Origin: Lineus longissimus
Lineage: Eukaryota; Nemertea; Pilidiophora; Heteronemertea; Lineidae
Direction: 5' to 3'
DNA: 64,000 bases
Assembly: GCF_910592395.1 (NCBI RefSeq)
Contig: NC_088308.1
Location: 24,443,501 to 24,507,500, forward strand
Shown: one piece after another, positions 13,477 to 26,500 of the stretch
Position numbering within the stretch: position 1 is the stretch's first letter
How the letters are laid out: each line of letters begins with the position of its first letter
Made by a program: the position numbers and the translations under genes
Notes under the pieces: generated by a model
Told to the model about the DNA's origin: nothing
The model's input: only the letters and a program-made list of their open reading frames with translations
The model's database searches: none

Positions 13477-14462
13477 TGTCATTCAGTCATTCAGATTTTT
13501 GTTGTTATTGCAACTTTCAGTGTTAGACAACATCTGACACCCCATAGTGGGACCTTTCTAGTGCAAGGATTTGAATTGGAGAGCGAAAACCCAATCAGTC
13601 ACATCAGGCAGCACGGAGCATGTTGAAAAAGTGGAATAGATCATGTATGACACAGCATACCCTCATAACCAGACAGGTGTCCTCCTGGTGTGTATTTGTT
13701 ACTTAAACATGCTGCATACATGTAGCTGACATCTAAAATCCCTCTGACAATCCTCTGGCCATGACGATGGCCAACCCCCTCCAATTTCTCGTCCTTCATT
13801 AGCCTGGTTCCGCCGGCCTTGGGGGTTTTATCAAGTGTGAGACAGTGGGTTAGCACCCAAGACTTGTCCTATTCCTTCATACCCTCTCCAGCACTCCATA
13901 GATTGGGGAATCTCGACGTCTGAAAGAGACTGTCCTTGATGTCATTTCCCAGACGAATTAGCCTTGGACCAGAGCAGGGAAGCATGCGCAATAATTGTGC
14001 TGAACCTGGACGGGCGAAAGCCCATGCTACCATTCTCAAGAGGAGACTGTCCTTATAGCATTTTGAGGTAATCGTAAATTGTTGAGGTAAATGTCGCAGA
14101 CTGTCATCACATTTACTCTTTTCGGAACTGGAGGAGCCGATACAAAAGTTAACGAAGCCGGACTGATTGGACGCCTGTTGTGAAAAACGGCGTGGTCGCG
14201 CCCGACTATGAACTTCTTTGGTCGTCGGCCGTAAACGGCAATAAAATCTTCGAATATTGATGGTTGCTTAGTGCAGGAGAAGGATGTAATTAATGGGTTA
14301 TGAATTGCATTTTTTAAATCCCACCTGATATGCTTGAGGTTATGAAAGGTGAATTGATCAGACTTAGCCGACGTATGCATAGATCGATTACAAGATTACA
14401 CAACTTTTATTAATTATTTCCTTTATTTTCGGAACGGAACCTGGCAATAAATGCCGTATCAA
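13477..14462. other. Intergenic sequence between the PH-WW gene and the mesothelin-like gene
   Basis: No exon, RNA gene or mobile element could be supported here. Short frames on both strands lack splice or domain support. Confidence 0.5.
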
Positions 14463-14500
14463 TATATAATGTAAGGGGGATCTTTTGGGTCAGTTCACCA
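14463..14500 (+). promoter_or_regulatory. Candidate core promoter (TATA plus initiator-like) of the mesothelin-like gene
   Basis: A TATATAA box lies at 14463-14469. About 28 bases downstream, near 14490-14496, is a pyrimidine-CA initiator-like TCAGTTC. That spacing is normal for a TATA-driven RNA polymerase II start. It would give a ~95-base 5' UTR before the ATG at 14585. This rests on motif and spacing only. Confidence 0.45.
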
Positions 14501-14584
14501 ACTTGCACTCTCCTTCAGAGCAGTGGACCAGACGACGCGGGGCGAATTGGGCATGATGATACTGTGATACTCCCCGAAATCAAG

Positions 14585-17500
14585 ATGAACGTTAAAATTA
14601 TTGTGCTTTCATTGGCCCTTGTGGCATCAGGTAGGTGTTAAACGCTTTTTCATCCTGTTTTTCAATTATCCTCCTCTACAGTAAAGCTGCTTCAAGACAA
14701 AGTGACTCAAAAGCTGTGGTTCCTGGTCAAAACCTATAAAAATATTGAGTTGAGAGTTGAACGTAAACTAGGACATCATTAGCTCGATAACCAATATTGG
14801 GCGATTGTAATGCAAGTAGGAGGAATTAGAAGTTCTTTTCTGACCCGACCGCGGAAATTCTTGCTAGTGTTGATGATGCCACATCCTACTTTTTGATAAA
14901 GGTATTTTGTCAGAGATATGTCTGAATACATAGATTAATTTCGACATCAGGATTATACTGTATACAAGAGTCATTGATCAGTGCAGGTCCCGCATGATGT
15001 AAGAATGGAAAGTTTACGCAAAGCCACTGAAACACAGCTTATACCCCAAGTCAAACGCCCATCCTTGTGCAACTGCAAGGTGCCGAAAAGTCGAACGCAA
15101 ACCTTATTGTTCGATATTACGATATGCCGCACTGGGTCGCCTTGGAGAGACAAACATGCACTTTCCTTTAAAAAAACAGTTCATTTTATTTCGTTCTTAC
15201 CAATCTGATTGAACCCAGGCTCATCTGAATAATGCAAACCAACGTCTATAGGCTATTTTGATCACTCTATATTATATAGCATTTTCCGGTACATGACCGC
15301 AAACCATTATCATAAATTGTTGTCAAAATATTTGGGCCTGTCATGCTAGTAACGAGAGTGACCAGTATTGATCAAATGCAAATGATATTCGATCTTGCCA
15401 CAATCGATTTTTGAGTCTTTGTTGACAAAATGGCCAATGCCTTTTGCAATGATCTAACATCCCGACAAACTTTTCCAATGCTGTTCGAACATTCGGTAAA
15501 TAAGTGGTATTTCCTGGCAACATCAGCATCAATCGCATTCTTTGTCTTTTCAGTTAATTCAGCGACATTAGGTAGCGGTAAGTATCGGGCCAGTGCTAGT
15601 TTATATGGGGGAAAGGAAATTTTCAAGAACGCGGGCGAATTGAACTAAAGAATGATGGCGTTAAAAAGAATGACCGGGAAGTGTTTTCATTTGAAGTCTG
15701 ACAAAAATATCCGACTTGAGAATACCCATAAACTTGTACATTAATATTTGGTACATTAATATTTGGTTGGTCTTACTCCGCATGCTATAACATCAAAATA
15801 TTTCGACATATTATTCATATAAACCTTGACGACAACACTTTTTTATTTCAGCTGGTCAACTATCAAACAGCCTATCCAACAGCCTATCAAACAGTCTATC
15901 AAACAGCCTATCAAACAGCTTGACAAATCTAGGAGGTAACTACATAGTCCAAATATAAATTTCACGATTTTCATGTTTGCTCTTTCGTTTTTCTATCAAT
16001 TGAGAATTTGATACATAAAGTCTATTTCCATGCAGCTTGTCACTCCGTGTCTTTTCTTTGTTCTCCTAGCGTCGTCCGGACTAACAGATGAGCAGCAAAA
16101 TGCCCTCGCTGGCGCCGGCTCATCCCTGTCTGACATCTCAAATCAACTAAGCGAAGGAATTGATGGTAGGTATATGAATTAGGTCAACTGGTCGTAGAAC
16201 ATTTGAGAGACAGAAGCCGCCAAATTGATGTTAAATGAGTATAGGAACATTTGACCGTATTTATACAGAATTTTGAACTTTCGATTAAGTTCAACAATTT
16301 TGGCGGGAAAACGTAATCATGCATTTTGTCCCCGGATTTTCAACTTCACTAACGCGACCACCCGGTAACGCGACCATTCAACCTCGGTCCCATGAGTGTT
16401 CGTGTTACCGGGGTTCCACTGTATTTACATCATGTTTATTTCAACTTCGGAACAATTGCGGTCTGAGATGTCATTCTTTTTTCTTTTCTTGTTCTACCAG
16501 GATTGTCATCATCACTTTCGGACGATCAGAAGAATGCCCTCGCGGGCGCCGGTTCATCCCTGTCTGATCTCTCAAATCAACTCAGCGAAGGAATCGATGG
16601 TATGTGTTTATGAATAAAGTCAACTGGGCGTGGAAAATTGAGACGCGTTTTTTGATCAGCAGAAGCTGCCTCATTCATATTGAAAAATGCAAGAACAGTT
16701 GACCGTATTAGCTTATATAAATGTTGAGATGTTTGATTGATGTAGCCTTTCAGGGATTCGGTATTTCGGAATTTCGGATTGTCTGAGATGTCAATCATTG
16801 TCTTTTTGGTTTTACCAGGATTGTCGTCATCACTTTCGGACGATCAGAAGAATGCCCTCGCGGGCGCCGGCTCATCCCTGTCTGACATTTCAAATCAGCT
16901 AAGCGAAGGAATTGACGGTAGGCATCGAATAAACGATTGGTAATGCTCGCTGTATCAGTAACCATGTGTAAGTAAGATGCAAGGGCTGTCACAAGCCTGG
17001 GCCATCATGGCATTCAGTAAGCATATGCTCAAACGACGAAGTAGCCTTTAATGACGGACTTTTGCAGGGAAGTCTGTGGATCGTATATATTGAACGTATG
17101 ATTTCTGTTTCAGATGTGAAGAATAAAGGGTTCCAGGGTTCCAAGGATGATCTGAACTGTATGTAGTATACCAGTACCTATGAACTTTTATTATCGTGTT
17201 GCTGTTAAAGCGCAGCGCAAATGAGTGATAGATCCATGATGGGTGATTGCAAGGCCCCATCCACAATCGTCACGTTGTGATGGCCATACGTTGCAGGTCG
17301 CACGACAAGAATCGCTCGTCCCGCTGCGCTTGAGACCAGTGTTCCTCGACGGTGTGAATTATTCATAAATCTTTCGTTCTTGCCGACGAAGATGGAGTCA
17401 CTAAAAGCCATTGATTACTCGACAACAAAAATTTGAGAAAAGATGCAGTTGGGCAAGTCATTTTAAATTGTTGTACTGCTTTACATGGGCGCGATCTTAT

Positions 17501-20500
17501 CATTAAAAACTCTCGCATTACTTTCAGCAATGGCAGATCGAGCTGGTCTATCAGAAAAAGGTAGTAACTAAAAACATTTTAAACAGCATACATTTACACG
17601 AACGTAATACTTATATCATATAATAGAGCTGCTTTCATTCTGTCAGCGGTCAATTTTACCGTATACAGCATTTTCACAGAACAAAACTTAACTACATGTA
17701 TTTGATATATACGGAAGGTTAGAACCGCATCGAAATAACTCACTTAAAAAAGTACTGTGTGTTATTTTTTATTACGTGTAGGGCTGGTGCTATTGCGATA
17801 ATCCTTCAGAAAAAGGTTTACAATATATTATAGGTCCACTGCTGTTTTGCAGCTTCACATGTATGTTCAGTTGTGAGCTTTAAATTGTATACTAGCAGTC
17901 GCATCACCTTTTGTTGTGCAACCTTAAGCGCTTTTACACTTTTTTTCAGAGTTCATGGAAAAACTCGGAGAGAAGCAATTTGATGGTTGTAAGTACATGT
18001 ATCATGGTGCCTTCAGAGCACAGTTTGAAGTATACGTGTACTTATAAAAGTTATACGCCAGTGATATTACTCCATCCCGTACGAAATTAATGATATACAT
18101 GTACAAGGAGACAGTTTGTTGACAAAATCAAGAAGTGCCAAGCTTCCCTAATAATGGTCTCTCTAAACAAGAAAAAAATGAAAGTCACACTTTAAGGGCT
18201 GATTTAGCATTCATTATTCGCTTATTCATCTTGTTCCATTTGTATATACAAAGGTCACGACGGTGTTTCATTTCAATTCAAATACAAAAATATAACTTGA
18301 CATTGTCATTCCTTTTTAGCAAATGGTGGAGCAGATATGGAAGGTGAGATAAAAACAATGGCATTAGAGATATCATTTCGACGATTACTCAATCATATTT
18401 CATTCCTTAGTTACAAATCATGTACATATAGATATTTTAATGTACAATGTACATCGTTCTGCCTGAGAGAGCGACAGTTTCTCCTATTGTACATAGTAGC
18501 ACAGTTTCGAAAAATGACGATTTAAGTTTTTCAATGAACATTTTGTTTTTGTTTACAGAAATTGCTAAAGCTGCTGGTATGACAGAGGAAGGTAAGAGTT
18601 ACTTGTACTTGTTGGATGGCTTTTTGCTATGCCTGTGAGGCTGATAAGATAGAAGTCAGGTGCCTCACATATTGAGGCTACGGGTGTTTTGACAACCAGG
18701 GGATAGTTTGGGTACAGTGGTCACGCTTTCAAATCTAAAATTCTCTTATCCAAACTTGGCTTTTTGATAAAAGGAAACGTGTTTTGGGGATCGTGCACGC
18801 ACTTTCATTTTCGATGATTTTATGTTGAGACAATTGATCTTGATGATAAATCTCTGACGTATTTTCCATCTTCTGTTACAGAATTTAAAAAGCTAAAAGA
18901 CGACATGCCAGATATGGACTTAAAAGGTATTAAAAACAAAAAGTTTTGGTTGTGATTGTACTGATTCTTCTGCTGACCACTAACTGGGCCGCTAAGAGAG
19001 GGTAATTCGACATCTGGAGCCAAGTGAATGCGGTATTGCTGCTCTTTATGCATCTGTCCTTGCTCACTATTATATCCCATTATCTATAAACTCTACCTTA
19101 CTACATGTAATTGACATACATGTACATCGTAATATCATTAATAAAATTCATGATGAACGATGTATACGTCGTTATGTCATCAATTCTAAACGCTCTAACC
19201 AGACTTTAAAATGGGAAAATCGTTTGCTTTCAGATATCGCTGCCTTCGCCGGTACCAACGTGTCTGGTAAGTTATAGATTATTTCTTTCTCTTCAAATGT
19301 CGAGATTTTGTTTAGAAAACTATGAAGATACGCAACTATTCTTGATAACTTCAAGGTCAACGGTGAAGCGATATTTTAACTTCCTCTTTGCTACTCAAGT
19401 TTTGAACTATGCTGTGTCGCAAAATCATTAAAGGAAATCGACTCGTGTTGTTTGGTGAGGCGACCAATATATCTCGTCCAGTATCGATCCCTTTAACCAA
19501 AGTATTTACCATTTTCAGGCTTAATGGACAAGATGTTGAATGGTTCTGGCAAGGGTAAGATTCAGAGACAAGAAATATAAGAGAAAATTAAAAAAAACAT
19601 ATTGCTGTTGATACCAAGTCCAATCATGTGGCGTTGTTTATCGCTTCCAGTATTCTCCTCAAACCACTGCCTTGTTTTAGTTTCATACAATGTATCTAAC
19701 TAGACTGCTCAATTCTGTACCCGCGTATCGCTTGGCTGAACCTGGTATTCAATATATCGTTTGATTTCAGGTCGCATGGTCTATGTACGGGGTCCGGGTT
19801 TTGAATTGACGGAGGATACAGATTGGTCCAATGAGACATACAATACCTACCTGTGTTTTAACGAGACAAATCATTACAAGGACCTGATTAAGGGTATGTT
19901 ATTTAATTCCTTTACCCTGAACGGTTCCAATATCGCTATAGAGATTGGCGCTTCAAACCGTTACTGGAACAAATGCAAACGAGCAGATAAAGCAAATAAA
20001 GGCTTCATGTATCATTAAAAATCACGAAATATCTTTCTGTGCAACACGCTGCAGTGAAACGGATGATTTGTCGTGTCTTCCCATCAGATCAGATCAATGG
20101 TCCTTGTTTTCAGTTAGACCTATTGTTGAAGGAACAGGCAGTGTATCTTTCTCTTCTCGTGGTATTTTTTGTAAGAAGCACTTACCGCCTTTCTATCTAT
20201 ATACTATAGGTGGTCGATATGACCGTGCTTTCATGGAGGAAGTGTTCTTTGAAAGGAAACGCCTCAATATCACGAAGGATGCTCTGAATAAAACCATGGA
20301 TGACAAATTTGACATGATGGGGAAGGAGTGGACGGAAGATATGGAATGGAAGTTCAAGCAGAATGGCGGAGTTCGCCAACCAGGCTCCAAACTCGTGCCA
20401 ATGAACGGCACTAATGAGACGATGTCGCATTTTGAACCACAGTACCGGAGGATGAACTTAGAGGACTGGCTCATTTACAACATGGAGAAGCTAATTGTTG

Positions 20501-23500
20501 GCATGGCCCTTGGCAAGAATATGACCGACTTGAAGCACTGGTCCTGGAAGCCGCACTTCATCGATGATAAGGAGTTTGATGAAATTATAAACAAAACGGA
20601 ATGGCGGGATCAGGAGAGAATGAACAAGACCAATTTCTTGGATAAAATGCGGCTCAGGCCTGGCAAGGCCAATATGACCCACAATGAAAGCGACTGGGAT
20701 CTTGACCACAGAGGTAAAGTCCAATATCACATTCCTAGCCGACAGTATTGAACGTCGGGCAATTTTTATCATGATCTGTGATTGAAGAACACCTCCATCC
20801 ACATTTGATTGTCGTCTTTTCAGTGCCCCTTCCGGAGAACTTTACCATCGATGAAGACGAGCTTGATAACCTTCTTTGGGAACTTGTTGACATAACTATG
20901 GAGAGAGAAAGCAAGGATATGTTCCGGCCCGGCGGACCTCCCAGATATGAGGATTTTGAGGACCCTATTTATACGGGGGAATCCGTCAAGAAAGTCATTC
21001 CACCCAAGTTCAAAGGCAAATTTGATGACATGGATGAAAAGAACGAAACTTGGGACTTTCCATGTGAGTGTGATGTCATGTCTTCAGCTGTTTCTGTGTT
21101 CCGACCATTCAGTGGGGTAATGTTTGGCAATGTCTTTATAGACACGAAACGTACAAAAGAGATCGCTTTCCAAACTCTTTTTTGTTACATGTATCATAAA
21201 TAGACAATATTCTATCGTCTATAGTCGGGTATTTTCGACGCAGGAATGGCTCCGGCTTCTTCTGTTGAGCATTTCTTTGCAGATGGCACGTTGATCACCT
21301 CTTCGCCAAGCATGTACATGTATAGCATAATGATAGATGTATGTCTATTGAAGTTCACTGTCACCTTCTTCTTTATTTTCGCCAGCCCCACCCGAAGAAC
21401 ATATCGACGCCGTGTACAACTGGACATTAACAGTAACTTCATTGATGATATCCACAATGAAAGAGCCAAATTTCAACTTTAGCTTCTTTGACGATGGGGA
21501 TGACCTCAATATAACATTTCCCGAGTTCAACTTTACTAATCCCGATCCAAAAGAATTAGGCTGGGGGGACTTCGGCCTTCGGAATAGCACTTTTGAAGGT
21601 AGGTTGATATTCTTTACCGTCGATTTCTCAGTAATCTCGTTTTGATAGTCACATTAACTTTGGATAAGTGTGCATACTCCCACTACCCGTATATGAAAAT
21701 GTAACTTGATCTGAGTGTTATCATCAACACATCTGGCATGAGTAACAGCATCAGGTGAGCAATTGTCCTATTGTAGCACCCACAAACAAGAAATTTATCA
21801 AATTCAACCCGGAAGATAGATGCTATACAAGACCCTAATTTGGTGTCTTTGCCTCCTCTGTTGAATTTGAAATATCATGACATCTTGATTTCAATGTAAA
21901 CGTGTGACACTGATTCATTTCAGAGTTACCAGAATCGTGCTACATCGCAATGAATGAAACCAGTGGTCGTTTGTGGTCGGACTTGCACTTCTATCCCAAA
22001 GGTACGTTTGAAATGGTGGCGAAAGATGCCATTGAAAACATACACAATATCATCAAATCGCTTCACGAGACCGGCGACTTCTGTTCACGTACACTACGAG
22101 GGAAGATGTCGTTAATGTATTCTCCGATTAGTGGTTGATCATAGGATTTCCGAGACAATGATGGATTAAGATAAAATCATGTTTTGTCATTTGCCAGCCA
22201 CTGTAACTGAAAAGACACTGCACCTGTTTTTTGTTTGATTTCAGATCACATGGGTGGCGGAGGTGTAGAGATGGATTTCTGGGGCTCATTCATGGGTGGC
22301 ATGTCAGACATGTTCGGTAACATCACCAATAATATTGGGAACACTATAGGTAACATTACCAATGGCATCGGGAACACCGTAGGTCACATAGGCAAAGGCG
22401 TCAATGATATATTCAACAGCATGAATGATGCGATGAAGGATATGTTCGGCTTAGGAGACGACTTTGAAAAAATGGACCCAAATGCTGATGATTATATGGC
22501 TGGTATGGACGAAATGTCTGACGCTGAACTGGATGCCTACATCAACCAGTTGGATACCAAGACTAAGAAGGTTGCTACCCAGATGAGGGAGAGTACAGGT
22601 TAGTTGTTACGCTGACGCAAATCATTTTGTTATTTTTCTACGTTTATGTTGATGTATGATAGGTGCTGAGATTAACATCAGTGTTGAGAGACCGTCAAGG
22701 GCTATAGTTTATTTAAGACTGAGGTCCAAGTCACAATTGACATGCCTTCTGCAGAACCTATCCCAACGGGTTCAGTTGAATGCCAACGAAACCATTAACT
22801 AAAAGCTCACTGAAATCCTCTACTCCATTTTAAAATATGGCAAGCACCATGTGTGTCTCTTCAGACAGCTGACGTCTTGGCGTCACCTGAATAAGAAGAA
22901 AGGGTGGTCCATGAATGGCTGTTCATACAGTTTAATCTAAGTTAGGAACAATGCCATTCGATCACATAACATGTCTGAACCATTATGATTTATTCTCATT
23001 TTTTGCTCCTGTTTAGATCTCAACTTCGATACGTTTTACCAAGGTGATGTAGAAGACATGATGTGGTATTTAGCAGAACTGCCCAAGAAGATGTTGAATG
23101 TTGCTCTGGACCTGAGTAACAATGTGAAAAAGGTCACAATGCAAACAATCTGGATGCTACCTCTGAATATATGGAGGGCATATAAAGTAAGAATAAAGTT
23201 GATGAGATACTTTAGTAAGACACGATTTTGTAACTGTAGTGAATGTCATGTTATGAGAAAGTAAATGAACATTCTACTCGTCAGCGCAGCGACATCGGTG
23301 CAAGGTTTCTTGGTATACCCATTAATCAGTGTTCCCGCACATTGTTTGGAGAACGCCAGAATACCTTGCAATGTATCTATTGTCATATCACAGTGTATTC
23401 AGAAAATACGCTGAGGAACACTGGAATATGTGTTGAAGCCAAAAGGTTACAACGGGTAAGAGGCAACAACGGGATGATTTGCATAATTGTACACCAGACA

Positions 23501-26500
23501 CATCAACTTCCACAACTCAGACCTTTCGTTCCTGTCAGAAGTACCGTGATCTATCTGGCCATGTTCGGCCATTGCAACTTTTTTTCTGTAACCGTCATCT
23601 ATTCGTTGATACTGTTCTATCAACGAACTCACCATTACAACTGTAATGAGTAAGGCCACTTGGTCCAGTTTCGAATGATAAGGAGCCATATACCTTCTCT
23701 TCACTTTTGCCTCTTCAGCCCGCGGCAATGAGAGCTTTCGCGCAAGAAGCCTCGCCACAGATAAAGAATGCGCTCTGTGACGAACTGTTCAATCAGTTCG
23801 CTGAACCAATGGTCATGGAAGCTGTCAACAGACACATCGACTGTGCCAAGGTCATGTTCGAGAACAGGAGGCGGGAGATGGAGGTAAGATGCTATACAAC
23901 AAGGCAAGTTCCTTTTCAGCAATAATGAATGACGATGACGCATGCATCCAGCCTCTGGTACAGATTCAAAAACCGTTATCTTTCCATGATAATTTGCTAT
24001 TACAGGCCGAGCGCAAATTCGACATGGCGATGTCACAGCAACTTGCAATGATGGACTCCCTATTTGAACAGCAGCCCGTTGACGACTGGGGAATGGACAT
24101 GTGGGACATGGCCTTTATGATGCCCGATGCATTTGAGGAGGAAATGTTTGACCATATGTCTGGCGATATGTTCGCTCAGAGGTATTCTTCGTTTTGTTCA
24201 CTTTAAAGAGAACGCATCACTGTCCCATTGGAAGTCTGACAAACGAAATCATCGAGAACTTAAAGACAAAAAAAGAGGATTTGACAACTTAGTACCCTGA
24301 ACAGGAGATTCCTGGTTTAAAGGAGCGTCTTTCAAAAGTCAAGTAAAAACCTGCATAAACCCATAATCATGATTAAATGCCACGAGTCGAATAAGAAGTA
24401 CATGTACATGTATATTAGAAATTTAAATTGATGTTCTTCATTTGTTTCTGTTTAGTTTAAAGAATGGCTCATTAAAGGAAGCAAAGTTTGAGCATCCAGA
24501 GCAAAGGAAGGCTATGGCTAAGAAGACCAAGGACGTGTTTGGAGATGTGGAGACCTGGGATGTGACTACCCTATTAGATGTTGGCGACTTCCTCATGGAT
24601 CTCGACTTCGATGATATTGAGCATTTACCACCTGCATCTGTGAGTATTATTTCTGAAAATAAATATAAGTTGTTTGTATATCATACCTTACAACTACGTA
24701 ACAAGTTCATACTGAATTCTAAGACAATCCCGACTTGGGGCCTCAGAGAGAGAGAGACGGGCAATAGATGTCATTGGCTTACTTGACTTTCCCCAAGTGC
24801 AGAATCACGCTACATCTGTGGCGCGCCACCAAGCTCATTCGTGATTGGTCACTTTGAAAGAAAGTATTACCTAGCCAATCACAAGACTGACTCTTAATTG
24901 ATTTAATTATCTCTACTGAGATGGGACTCGTGCGTTGTCATGGAAACGACCTCAACGATCTCAATGACAGAGGAGCCAGGAATAGTTTAGAATGGCGGGA
25001 AATAACCTGAGTGCACTGGTAAACACATTAGAGAGGTTTAGCAAATTCAATATACAACAATGGATCTCGTTACATTCATAAGAGGTATTGGAGAATAACT
25101 AATGTCGAATTATTTTACTTGTTTAGATTGCTGGTGCTGCTAGTATCTTTCGTGACATGGACTTCAAGCGGAACCCCGCTGCTAGGTTCACTTTTGCGGA
25201 GAAGCTTGAGGAAGGATATGGAGACGTAGCCAATTGGACATTAGATGAAATGAAAAAGTAAGCCTAAAGTCGTATCTATGATTGAATTGTATTGTCTGGT
25301 CACTCTAAGATAACACAAGGCAATGCTTCCTTCAAAAAATTCAAAGTAACATTTTTTTAAAGTGAGGAAAACGCAAAGTAATATGCCGCTAATTTAGATG
25401 ATACCTTGATGCGCTCAGTGAAACTAATCAACTATGTTGTCATTCTTCCAGCGCCGGGCCCTTGATCAAAGGAGATCGTGACTTGATGTGGAACCTTGAC
25501 CGAAACCTTCTTGGCCAGGCCGTGGAAGATTTCGGCAAGTTCGAATTTGACGAAGCAGAGGTATGGATTTCAATTTTCTGAATAGTTCACCTGGCGAAGG
25601 GTTGGTACATCACTTCGCTTATGCCAATATGTGTCTTTGGTGCAGGATTGCACTGTTTATGACTCAGCGTCCGTTGTAGGATAAACGTATGAGGAGATTG
25701 CGTCTCATAGAAGTAGCTTTTCTGGTTGACCTTGGATACACAGACTTTTTGAAGTCACGGCTACATGCATTTCATTTGTCAACAACTTCTCTAACTCCAG
25801 GCTTTCGTTATGGCTGAAATGATGATGGAGACAGATGATTTCAATGACCCCACCGCCTACACCGCCGAGAATCTCATGTCCCTGGGCAACATCGCCATGG
25901 GCTTCGGGGTAGATATCTGGGACCAAATTGGCGAGGACGTAATTGCCGGGGCACTTGAATCCCTCGCCAAGATCAACTTCCCTGAGAAAGGACAGGTAAA
26001 CATAATCCATTTGTATAGAAAAAGATACTTCTCCGTTGTTACCGTATTTGCAGGTCCATGAAATAGTAAAATGAATTCTGATATACTGGTATGATACATT
26101 AAATTTGTAATACGCACGCAACCAGTATGAAATTAATGCCATATGGCGATGTTCCTGGACAATCCCTCCTTCCAGCATAACATTCACATTCTTTACTCTA
26201 AGGTCAAGAGAAATTGAAGGACGGGAGAAGCTTGGCCAATGATGTCTGAATTCGTCTCAGGGTGGAGAACTAAAATTATTTGGGTTATTAAACTACTTGT
26301 TTAACATATACATCACAATCTTTTGCAGAAAACGAAGCTTCTTGACAAAGCAAGGAAAGCCGGTTCTTTGGTAGGTGCATAACCTGTCACCTTACTCCTA
26401 ACCTAGGTTGCATCAGATAGAGTCATCACCAGACCTTAATATTCAGCGGCTTCCTTTACAAAGGCTATGGCACCACTGACCAATTTGACCACAACGTTAT

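Larger units (their letters stand above)
15554..19554 (+). other. Mini-exon module of the mesothelin-like gene (exons 2-14, all phase 1-1)
   Basis: Exons: 15554-15577, 15852-15935, 16070-16165, 16501-16599, 16819-16917, 17114-17158, 17528-17560, 17950-17988, 18320-18343, 18559-18591, 18882-18926, 19234-19266, 19519-19554. All are multiples of three (24-99 bases) and all introns between them are phase 1, so any could be skipped without a frameshift. The exon at 15852 encodes five LSNS repeats. The next three are near-copies encoding QNALAGAGSSLSD. The first acceptor could alternatively be at 15563 (AG at 15561-15562), also in phase. Some of the shortest exons could be mis-called, but their consistent phase argues against chance. 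Confidence 0.65.

Noticed and set aside
19945-20209. Frame open upstream of the 20210 exon, as a longer exon of the mesothelin-like gene
   Set aside because: Reading on from the previous exon (19771-19893) meets a stop at 20016, whereas splicing 19893 to 20210 keeps frame and uses good donor and acceptor sites.
24727-24960. Intron segment with ATTGG/CCAAT pairs as a MITE or promoter
   Set aside because: No clear terminal inverted repeats or flanking duplication could be defined.
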